Shown here: positions 10,301 through 22,300 of the stretch, piece by piece | Numbering within the stretch: position 1 is the stretch's first letter | Layout of the letters: each line of letters starts with the position of its first letter | NCBI GenBank assembly: GCA_036874045.1 | Contig: CM072347.1 | Span: 684,501 to 748,500, forward strand | Length of the DNA stretch: 64,000 nucleotides | Source of the DNA: Cymodocea nodosa | Lineage: Eukaryota > Streptophyta > Magnoliopsida > Alismatales > Cymodoceaceae | Direction: 5' to 3' | The notes under the pieces: model-generated | The model's database searches: none | The model's input: the letters and a program-made list of their open reading frames with translations, nothing else | What the model was told of the DNA's origin: nothing | Translations under genes and position numbers: made by a program

Positions 10301-13300
10301 TTTTTTCTCCCACCCATGACTCATTTAGTTTCTTACAAGCATCATATATTAATTTTCCTTTTTGTCAATATATCCACGAATTTCCTACTCTTACTAATTA
10401 AGGTTTATATATTCCAAGTTGCTAGCCTAATGTTGACGTTTGGATTAACATCTTTACCCACACTAATCCATTAAAATGTAACAATCTTTGCTTATTTTCG
10501 TTTATATCTAGATGTTAATACAGAGACCCTAACTTAAGAATGTTACACAGGATGTGTAACACTCCCTCTTGTTTTCTTTTTATTGCACCCAAAGTTTGAT
10601 GTAATGTGTCACTAAGAGCGTTATGTCCTGACGAATTATTTTTAGGACTCATGTTTATGAGGAGTTGAAAAGTTTTTGTACTTGGCTATTTACCTAACAC
10701 ACCCTACTTTATTTGAGCTTGAGACCAACTATGAAAGGATGAACCTCCACAAGCAAAGTTTGAAGTATGGTCATTGTCTTTTGCATATTCAAATCATGTG
10801 AACCAATAGTTTCAACACATGTACAAGTATATGCAATTGGAACATTCCAAAATCCATGGACGTTTCATGAGATGGGTTTGTTAAAAAGAAAAGGAAGATT
10901 CTTATTAGGTGATCAGCAACAACCAAGTACTTCATACGATGGTCATAGATTTTCCCTTTATATACATTTAACAAGATTTATTATTAGCAAACATCAACAA
11001 ATTCTGCATCATAAACAATATTAACAATTTGAGTCATAATGTCACTATGCAAGCTCAGCCACATGAATCATTTTCTTTCAAATATTTCAAATTTTGCATC
11101 ATAGAACCAAAAAATCTTCCTTCATAATAATGTGAAAGAAAGAGTGACTGAAAAATTAGAGTATGAAGGAAGAAATGTAGGACAGTAGGAGGTTGATACA
11201 ATCAAATTTAGCATGCCATGAGTCATCCATTCTCAGAGGTAAGCTGAAGCTGACAAAAAAGGGAAAACTGGATAAGCTAGAATTCCAGGCTGAGACAAAG
11301 GGAAATTGTTCATGAAAGAACAATTGTGTAAAGAAAGCTTTCTCTCAGGAATAATGTTTGTAGATGGCTGGGATTGAATCCATTGCAGCAAGGCTGCAAA
11401 CAATGCTGGGTGCTTATAATCTTGAGGAAGATCAACTTTGAAAGATCCTGACGATGTCTTCAGGGAAGATTTGTGGACATAATCAACATTTAGTTTTTTG
11501 GGAGGTATTTTGGAATAAAAAAAACAGAAAGGAAACTGCCTCTTTTGTGGGAAGAGAAGAGTATGAAAGAGTGACAAATGCAATGATTATTTGTCCAAAA
11601 CAAGTCACAAAATTACATATTGCCAGCACCTTGTATTAAAGAAGAGCAAAGGTTTGCTTAATTAAGCAGTAAATTTGAATCAAATGTAATAAGCTAAGAA
11701 ATATGACAGAAACAAATTTTTACCCGGTCAAGTGGCCCTGAGTTAGCCTTCTTGTTAGGAGTGATAACATGGATCCCTTTGCATAACCACTCATAATAAT
11801 GGTTTGCAACATCTGAATCAGCAGTACAATCAACAAGTACAGTATTTGGAATTGATTCATTTCCATGGACATGTTGTGTAAATTTCTCCAAGTCTGCCTC
11901 TTCTGCTGTCTCCTTTTGGAGTTCACGCCATCTGGTTAAGTTTATTCCTCTGAAAAAACAGCAAATAAATCAACACATGTACGACAATTATGGTAAAGCT
12001 CACATGTAATAACTAATAGCATGATTGATCTTCCATTTTATTACAAGACAAAATAACTTAGCTACAAGTCATAGCTAAAGTCCCATTTAAAAGAATAACA
12101 TCTCTAGGATGCTGTTAGAGGCAGTAAAGTTGTACCATCTTATTGATAGATGCACTACAAACTTTAGAATGCTTTATGCCCAAGTACACCACTATCAATT
12201 GATGCAATATTAATTTGAGTCATAATCTCACTGTGACATCAGCCACGTGAAGTTCTTTCTTCCATATATTTCTATCTATAATCAAATATTTGATTAAAGT
12301 ATATAAATTTAAATATTTTTTTTACAATTTCTAATCAAATAATTTTAGATCTACCTCTACTTCCTTTTAATTTATTTTGTACTAATTAATTCTTCTTTCC
12401 TAATTAATACATCATTGGTCATACCTTTCTCGGCCTTTTGACTAAGATCGAGTGTATTACATCCTTCGTCACCCAAGAACATGACCAAATCATCTAAACC
12501 AATTTTCACTTATCTTCAATCACTACAACTTAGGTGCATTTATACCTAATACCAAGCACTCACTCTTGTAAGAACTCTGGAGTTAACTATATTTGAGCGG
12601 GAGTAGAACCAGGATGAGTAACCACCTAAGAAATTCTCATGCAGTGCTTATGAACAGTAATGCTGACTCTGCTCAAGCATTGGCAAGCCATAAGTGTGTG
12701 CACCACTTACTTAATTTACGTGCTAACATTGCAGGTCTTGTCTCAGTCAGTAATCTCAACTAAGTTGGTGGATGAGGTCACTTAAAATACCCTCAACTAG
12801 TTGAGAATCTTTGCAAGACAAAGTACGCGATACTTTAAGAAATCTATCATGTTAGGGCCTAGCAAGACCTCCTATAAGTTTTCGCCTCCTTAGATACTCT
12901 TGGTGTATACCAAGCTGTTTGAGTATCCATGAAGGTTCACCTTCTATCACCTTCAAAGATATGGAAGTTCACTTTCTATCACCTCCAAAGATACTTCTAG
13001 TGTTCACCAGGCTGTTTGAGTGTCTAAGGATCAAAAAAAAAAAAAAAAGTCACTACAACTTATACTCTATTCCTAATAAAATCATTTTTTAGTTATTCTT
13101 TATTAGTATTACCACTCATCAATTTAAAGATATGCATCTCAAAAACACAACCTTTTTCCATATGATCATGCTTTACAACTTACCATTCTAAGTCATAAAA
13201 TATAGTTAAACAAATAACAATGTTATAGAACTTTCTTTTTAATTTTAAGAATATAATCCTATCACATAACACTTCAAAAGCATTTCTCTACTTCCTCTAG

Positions 13301-16300
13301 CCTACTTTAATCCTATAAATAACATCCTCTAGAATTTTACCATTACTATTAATTATAAATCCTAATTATCTAAAACTTTTACTTTTATAAATCTTATATT
13401 CATCTAAGTATATACCTTCATCATTATTCCTATTTTTGTTAAACCTACTTTCCATATATTTAAAATTTTAAAGTATCCCTCCATAATTTTAATTTAAAAT
13501 TAATTACTTTCACTAACTAAAACTATATTATTAGCAAATAACATACACCAAGGTATTTTCCCTTGAATTTCCTTATGTATTTCTTCGATAATCAAAATGA
13601 ACAGATATGGATTTAGAGAATAACCCTGGTGTAAAACTATCTATTGAAAATTTCTTAACATGTCCTCTTATAGTTTTAACACTAGTAATTATCCTTTCAT
13701 ACATATCCTTTATAATACCAATATATCTTATTGGTACTTCTTTTCTTTCTAATATTTACCACAATAAATTTTTACATACTTTATCATAAGCTTTCTCTAA
13801 ATCAATGAAAATCATGTAGAGATTTTTTTTCTTAATTTTAAAACTTTCTATTAATTATCTAAGTAAATGAATAACTTTCATTGTTGCCCTACAAACCATA
13901 AACCCAAATTGATTATCTATGATTTAAGTTGCATGTCTTAATCATTACTCAATTACTTTTTTAATAAATTAATAGTATAAATTAATTAATTAATATCATG
14001 ATAATTATTATGATTTTATATGTCTATTATTCTTAAATATAAGTATTAAAGAGCTCTTTCTCCATTCATCTTTAAAATTATAATTAAAAGCTTGATTAAC
14101 CACATAATCTCTACTTCACTAATACACTTTCACACTTCAATAAGAATATCATCTAGATCAAAAAATTTCCTACCTTTCATTTTTTTAATAGCTTTTTACC
14201 TCTAAATTACTATTTTTTCTAAATTAACTGTAGGTTATATGCTTTGTCATATATGTAAAATCTAGAGAAGCCCTGACTAGAATTTGTTTAGAAAATATTG
14301 AAATATATAAATGACATTTGATCTTTGTTGTGGGAAAGGAGAAGAATGCCACTTGTTGGTTTATGATTACATCAATACAACAAAGGCCAATTATTGCATA
14401 GGTGACAATCATAGAGTTGGTTCCTTGTGTGGCAAGGGATAACCAATGATGTTACAATTGTTGTTTAACATACCTACTAAATTTTTGACAACATTTGGTG
14501 ACAGAATTAGCAACTTCAATTTCTTTGAATTTTTCCCGAAGTGGGACATCTAGAATGGAAACAATTAATCACAAGTAAAAGCAATCTTAACTTGCAAGAT
14601 GAAATCAAACAGTTAGCAACCATAAAAGATTATGAAACAATGAAAACAACAAAGAACAGGACAAATGACAAAAGTTAAGCACATCCAGCTGCCATTTAAG
14701 TCAAAATATTCTAATTTCAAATTTTTTTAACTATGAGTCGTAATATTAATACTCAAATTTTTGCCTAATAACGCAATGGAGATAAGCATGAGTTCATGTG
14801 TTTTGTAGGACACGAAGAATATTTGAAATTAAGAAAAAACAGCCACATCAAATCAAAGAGTAACACCATTTACCCAAATAAGAGGCATGCATTTACAAGA
14901 TTTAAGTGGGTATTTTGTAGAAAAATTTAAAAGCATAATTATTTGATGAAGGTAAACAGTAATTTACCCCATTTTAGCTTAAAAAACAGTAAACATGCAG
15001 GAAATTAATCAAATTATACTTGATCAGGAAGAGAACATTTCTTCGGCCCACAACCAAGATGATACCTATGAACATCTTTTTTCTTCCAGCCTTATCACTG
15101 GTTTCATAGCCAGCTGAGCCGAAGCTCTTGCTTAATGAAATGTTTTTTTGTGTAGGAAGAAAATGAGAGCATAAACTTCATTATTAGAGCTGATTAAATA
15201 TATGGTTACTAGATAAACAGATATCCAATAACATATTGACCCACACACTAATAAATTTCCAAAAAAGCCAACATGCTGATACAAACAAGACCATGCCAAT
15301 AGTTTAACACATCCCGATCATACCAGGATTCATTTATTTTAACCAAAGCAGAGAGGGACTGAGCCGCAGATGCAAGCCAGCCAAAACAAAGTGTTGTGTT
15401 GAAATCCCGTTTATTGATAAAAAAAGTTAGAATAGCAGTCAACCGCCCCAAAAGGGGAGGTTTTTTTAACTACGGTACCTAAACTTGATAAACAAGTGGG
15501 TGAGTTGGGTGGAAACCAGAAAAAGGTTTTGATAAACCAACCATTCTGACTATCTTTACCTCTCACCGCCAATAGAGGACACAGAGGACAAGGAAAAAAG
15601 ATTGACTCACTTGGCTTAATCACCATCAGCAAATTCCAGAAATTGTATTATCAACTAGATGATGGACATGTAGGAAAAAATGTAGTTCACAGATAATTTT
15701 TTAATTAAATGCTCTACCATTTATAAAAAATGGAAAAGCATTGTGAGACAGCAAATTCAAGGGGAAACAGTAACGACTTTACAATATCCTAGTCTGCTAG
15801 GGGCAAGGGTGATGGCCAGACAATTACAATCAGTTCTTACAATCACCAGGGTGTGTGCATGCATCATGCCCAACTCATTACAAAAAGGTTCAACAAAAAT
15901 GTCAATCAACTACTCCAATGAAAAGGTGTAAGGTGTAGTAGATATGTCTTCACCAAGTCACAGATGTAGTGGCAATCCACCTATAGATGTTTTATGGCAC
16001 CTGCCTAGGCATTGATCTGCCCAACTCCTTTGGCATCAATGTGTCCATCCACCCGTCATGAGAGTCACTCATATTTCTTCCAATGTATCCCAAAATCCTT
16101 CTGAAAAAATCATATCATTATACTACCCGCCCAGTAATGACTTCCTCACTTGGTGAAATGATGGTAGCCTATATCCTCATCCATTTCATCCAATGGCTTC
16201 AGAAAACACTTAGTTGCCACCTTGTTGACTGTATTGAATTATAGACCACAAACGTAAAGAAAATTAACAAAGAATTCATCAACCATCTCCTTTTCTTTTA

Positions 16301-19300
16301 TTCCTAAAGTGGTCTTCAATAACCCTTTGTCAACAACCTTTCCTTTATCTCCTTTTAAGAATAAACATTCAACGATTTTCTCCACACATCACATCAAGTG
16401 GACAAACTTTCTATCCTATTGCAGGTGTTACTTTTATGGTTTCACTTCAACTTCTAGAAGATGTAATTCCCTTTTTCATTTGTTTTGCGGTAGAAACTGA
16501 GTTGCTTCCATCATTTTCAACTTCTTGTTGTTGCTTTATGGTGGGCTTTCTTTTCTTCCTTCTATTGCACTACCTCAACATCTCTGCTATGATTTCCTTT
16601 GTTTACATGGGGAACATTTGGTCACATTGCCAAATCCTCCTAATAGGTGTTCCTTTGTCAATTAATCCCGAACATGGAAATTTTCCCAAAATGTAGACAC
16701 TGTGCCATTCCTTTATCACTTAGATCTGGCCACCATGCATATTTCCACCCTGGATCATCAGACTTAGTTTTCCTTGACTTGTCACGTGCTAATTCCAAAT
16801 TTATGCTAAGACATAATGATAGAGGTGGATGCTTTTGTTGATGGAGAACATTCTTTCAAGGGCTACCAGCTACAGGGATCACCAAACATGGAGGAGGGAC
16901 ACTAAAGCTTTACAAGGTTCACTGGACGAGCTAAATGGTCATCAGAGCTTTTATAGGGCTTGGCTGGTTGAGGGTGGTGGAGGCTACCAAAAGTAGTTGG
17001 AGGGAGGAAAAAGAGGAGGAAAAATTCTAGGGTTTGTTCTTTTAAAAACCCTTATAAAATAAAATTTAGTTATATTGATCTTTATTAAGACCCACAGAAA
17101 AACAAGCTCAGACATCCAAAGACACCAAAGTGATGCCTAGGGACCTGCCAGGTCCAGGCGTGTTGATCCCAGGAGCGCTAGAAGCACCTAGGCAGTAACT
17201 AGGCAAGAGCCTTAATATGTCTGGCTGAGGAGGTTGTACATGCACCAACAAGGGGTGATCCTAATTAAAGTATTTGCTATAAATGCAAAATGTAAATGTG
17301 AAAAGTGAATGTGAATATGAATGATTTAATGAAGTGGGCAAGTAAATTTGAATGAAAGAATAAATATGAAATGAATAAAAGAAATGAATAAAACATAGAT
17401 GTAGCATCTAAGGAATGTAACTTCTCCAGGGTTTTAGTCACCTAAATATATTTCGTCTCATGGTTTAATGTATATGACTAGTAGCTTTTGACTTATATAT
17501 TGATATTTAATGATTCATGTCTTATTTCTATTTTATTTACTTTATATTACACATTTCATTGCTCTCTCTTCAATATGAGTGTCAGACTCGAATTGCAGCA
17601 TCCCCTACTGTAGATTAAGTTCATGTGTAGATGGTTGCTAGTTAGGTGGTACTGCAAACTCAAATGCATTTATGGGACAGACCCTAACACATTTCTCGAG
17701 TTGTTTCTTGTCATTTCTGTTTTAGTGTTAGATTTTCTAGTATCACTTGTGCTTGAGTATATTGTTTATGGTAAATTGAGGTGTAAATTTCAAATACCTC
17801 CTCCACTTTAATTAAAGTGTGAAATTGTGATTGAATATAGGGTTATAGTGTTCTATTCTGATATATCATTTTATCAAATCAGGGTCATTATAGCTGCTGG
17901 TGGTGGAAGGTGAATTAGGGTTTAAACCTTACTCTAATGTCATGTGAAGAAAAAACTCAGAGTATAAACTTCATTACTGGAGTTGATTACATATTTATAT
18001 CCAATAACCAACTAATCCACACACTAACAAGCAAGGCTAGTACTGGTAAGTATGACATTATTCAAGTAAATGGTGATGTGTCCAAAATTCCATGAATATT
18101 GGAATGGAGCCAACCAAAATAATAATTCTTGAAAGTCTAGAAATAAAGCGCTAATATAGAACATAAAAAATCTATAATTCTTGAAAAAAATACATATATA
18201 TAATGCATCTATTATTCTAATATATGTTTGCATCAAGCATTTAATAATAGATAATTAAATATTTAGAATAAAACATTTGCACAAAGAGAGCAGAATTTTT
18301 TAAAAAAAAATCATATTACTTTTAATCCAACCAGAATAGTTCCACAATTCCAAAGAATAAGTTTACAACTTACGAGTTGCTGAGAATCATTTTTCTTGAA
18401 CCAATAATTCCCATCACTCGCAAGTCAATGTTAAATTCCTCTTTAAGAGTTGCTGCCTGCCAAAAGAGCAATCTGGAAAGCTTAGAATAAAAAATACACG
18501 TTCTTTGGAAATAAAATCAGAGAATGTTCAAAAAGACCAATCTAATGTATTTATTACATAACATAAATTGGTAGATACATATATTAATTCTAGTTTCCTA
18601 TAGGATTCCCCATGAATGCAGAGAGACCAAAATTACAGGGGGCTGCAGTCTTGTGTGAAAACTGGATACAAAAAACATGAATGGGAGTGTCTTGCTGAAT
18701 AATGAGCTGCATGGAATTTGGTAAAAAGTTGAAGAATTAGATTAGATATTGTGACAGTCTGGAAAATATATGGCCTTTTTTGTTACTGGTAATACCAATG
18801 GGTTCTGTGGAGGAGAGGATTAAGACAACCCCCTTCACTCTTCTCACTCAAAGCAGATTTTCAAAAAACATTCAAAGGCAAAAGGACACATAAAAATCCA
18901 ATTTTTTGTCTCAATGGAGAGTTAATATTTGTTCATTATCCATAGAATGCTGACGATACTCATCTGTGTAGGGCCTTGCATGATTGGATTTTTTATGAGG
19001 AAAGCAAAGCAATTCATTCAACAAAATAGAGACCAAGAAAAGAAGATTATCGGGAAGACAGAAAAAAGAGAAGTATTAAGAGTAAAAGCAGCAAAACAAA
19101 CATAACCCAAACATAGGGTAGACACAACTATAAGCACACAACAAGCACTAGTACACAGCAGGAACTAAGGCCAAAGGGCCCCATCCAAGTACAAGCACAG
19201 GCCCTAGAATCCACATCAGATGAAAAGAAAGGATCCATTCAAGAATGGTAAGGATGATGTGATCATGAATGGCCTAAGAAGTGAACACATTGGGGGAGAC

Positions 19301-22300
19301 ATGGAATCCACTCCATGTAACTTTCATCTTGGTATTGTTTGGCATGATCTCTGGTCCAAAGTGAAATTTTATGCATCTATAGTTAGTGGCATCCATGTAC
19401 CAGACCATGCATTCCTGTAATCAAGACAAAGGCTGATTTGTTTTGCTGTAACCCTTCTCATTCAAGTGGAATTGGAAGTTTTTGTTTTCATCTGGTGATC
19501 TCATGCTTATCTCCAATTCCCAAGCCTCTCATTTATTGTAAGCAACCAAATGGAAGGAACTCAAGAGATATCTAATGGATATGAGGCTAGAAAAAAAAAG
19601 TCAACAGACTTCCAAATAGTTAAATGGAAGAAGGCTCATCTCATCACTTTAAATGTTAGGAACATGTTGGCCTAAGGGATCTACATTATCATGGGGAAAT
19701 GGCTTAGGAGACTTGGGGAAAATGAGCAGCAAAGTGATACAACCGGGCAGAAGATCATCTAGCAGAGATGTACAGAGAACCCAGTAAACATGTAAACAAG
19801 GCACAGATTTTTGGGAGAGTTTGATCGATCAGTAATTACTAGCAACATCAGTTTAGGGCACTAATTGCAAATGAATAAAGGAGAACAAAATGGATGGCTC
19901 ACCTGATCCCTGAGCTGGTCAAGAAGTGTTCCACCAATCAGTCCTGGTCCAATTATGCCCATTACAAGTGTTGTTTTCGACGTATAAAATGTTGAATGAA
20001 CAGCCCGTAAAGCCCTTATTCGGTCTTCACCCTTCAACACAACTGTGATATTGTACTCAGTGCATCCTTGAGCTATGGCACGTATGTTTATGTTAGCCTG
20101 AATTGTCACATGTTTGACTTTGGTTGTCAAAATTGACATGAACTTACAAGAAACTGATAATATTAAGAAAACAATTTCAACTTATAAATTGCTGTGGATC
20201 CCTAGTATTACGAAAGTGAAAAAAGCAGTCCACAAATCCAATTAGGGGTATCTACCAGCTTGCTGCATCATTTTGTTTACAAAATAAAACATTACAACCA
20301 TAGTAATTAAGGCACCAAGTTGTCAAGCTTAGGCTCCCAAATTTTTTAAAATATATATTTTTGGTATTTATGCTATATTTTATATACTATTAAATGAAAT
20401 TATGCATAGATATATGCATTATTAACTCGATTAATCCTTAATAACAGTGAAATATATCACAAGTAACAAATAACAATACTAATGAATAATGCTAGCATCA
20501 TAACAATTATATACACAGATTAGCATCCAAGCATATTTAAAACATTATATTTTTAAGTATTTAAAATGTTAGTACTTAAAAATGCATCTCTTTTATAGAT
20601 CTGATACCAGATCCAGTCAAAACAATATGAGGCATGTACGCACCCAGCACTTATACAGCTAAGCATCTTCCTTGATAAATCACAATGACTTAAAAAAAAT
20701 ACAAATATTACCTTTGCCAATGCATCAAAAAGAGTGGCACTAACTCCAGGTGTGCTTGCCATTTTCTGGCCTACTGCTGCCAGTATGCTACAATTCGGTA
20801 TCACCTCAACCTGCAGTGTGGTGAAAGAAAATGGAAACAGAAATATGTGAATAGGAGTTCCCAAAATTAGTAGTGCAGGGAAAGAAAAATAAGTTGATGT
20901 CAAAACTAACACAATGAATGAAGTGTACAACAAAAACAGTAGAGATATTACTGCACAATGCATAGCAAGGCGCAATAGCATTTCAGTCAATGCCACATGA
21001 GATGAGTCCTTTACTGCGATGCTAGAAGCTATTGGAAAATTGGGTGTGAGTTAAAGCCACCAAGCTACCAAGTGTTGAGAGTTTCATTGCAAAACAAAGT
21101 GGAGTACGTCAAGATTGTATTGAAGGTGGAAGAAAAGTTCATCAAGAAGTATATTGTAGTTTAATGTTTTGATAGATAGACTGACAGGAAAGGATTTTGA
21201 TAAATTTTTTGGTGAATTGCTGAACAATTTTCATAGTCTGCTAATACATCATCCTATATCTAGATAGGCAAAAATATCTTTGAGTTGCTTGATAGGATGA
21301 TTGATACTATCAAGAAAGAAAATGTGATACAAGTTGTTTCGAACAATTATTTGAGCTATGTATTAGATAGCAAGTAATTAGCATTTAAATTTATTATTAG
21401 ATTAATTTTATACTTTATATTGTTGATTTAAATTTTAGGGATTTTGCTTGGATATCCTTTAAAAGTGTATACCTTCTGCCTATATACCCTCAAAAACTAG
21501 CTGTGGTACACTTTTCATAACTGTTTATAACAGTGTTACGGCTATGACTTTTATGTTTTTAAGGGTATATAAGAAAATATAATATTTAAAGGGTATACAA
21601 CCTATTACCAATTTTTCTAAGGGGATCTAAAATCCCTAAATTTTATTATTAGAATCAATGTAGGTAATACTTGGAGGCTAAGTGGTGACATCTATATTGG
21701 AGTCACATCTAGATTGGAGTCCCTATGCAACACATTACATTGATTTGATGCTTGAGATTTCTGAAAAGCATTCAAGCTGAAGAAAACATTAAAGAGGACT
21801 ATCACAATGTATAATTATATATATAACCATTCATTTATCATAAACATCAAATACGAAATAGATATTTCATTGCAAATCCCAACTAACAAAAATATCAATA
21901 TACACCACAAAAATATGCAATGAAGACTCAAGTCATTGATAATACAGGAAGGTATGCTACAAAATGTCACATAAATACAGTATCAACAAGAGACAAGTAT
22001 GGCAAACAATCTTAGGTATTAGTGTATCATAATAGAAAAATAGAAATGACAATTGTTGCATTGCAATGCAAAAGGATACATAAATAAACATATCTAGTAA
22101 CAAATTATTAGCAAATCAAGGATTTAAGAAACCTGAGAAAGGCGCCCTGCATCCAAAGCCTGACGAAATCTAGTCTCTAAGGCATGTGCAACTGCCTTCA
22201 CTTCATTTTCTGGTACAGCAAAACACACAGAATGCTCACTGCTCGCCTGTTTCAGCATAGGATCATTAGCATTCTAAGAAGGAAATTGAGTAATACAGTA

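Larger units (their letters stand above)
12195..14195 (-). mobile_element. RTE-type LINE (non-LTR retrotransposon), 5'-truncated and decayed
   Basis: Lies antisense in intron 12 of the aspartokinase gene, reading 14195 to 12195. Recognisable ORF2 blocks in order: AIKKMKGRKFFDLDDILIEV (linker ahead of the RT, about 14190-14130), NQFGFMVCRATMKVIHLLR (about 13915-13860), MIFIDLEKAYDKV (about 13815-13775), the catalytic box decayed to FANNIVL (about 13535), WFRWFGHVLG (about 12505-12475) and GSRGRSKI (about 12355). Many stops and frame breaks are present. The element is interrupted by the 5S-headed element (12533-13049) and by the U2-derived insert (12421-12457). Without these it spans about 1.45 kb, so the endonuclease half is missing, which is usual for 5'-truncated LINE copies. 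Confidence 0.88.

Noticed and set aside
10540-10562. GTTACAC AGGAT GTGTAAC inverted repeat as a terminator or regulatory hairpin.
   Set aside because: A 7-bp stem in AT-rich intron DNA is not significant alone, and no element boundary could be tied to it.
12533-12655. A functional 5S rRNA gene.
   Set aside because: Many substitutions, no tandem array, a continuing unrelated body and an A tail with target duplication; it is a retroposon head, not an rRNA gene.
14460-14552. Exon-like block on minus in intron 12 (acceptor TTCTAG, donor TAG|GTATGT, open as DVPLREKFKEIEVANS).
   Set aside because: The flanking aspartokinase exons join directly in phase without it (codon TC|A), the family has no residues at this point, and inclusion in that phase would give an early stop. 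It could at most be a rare poison exon.
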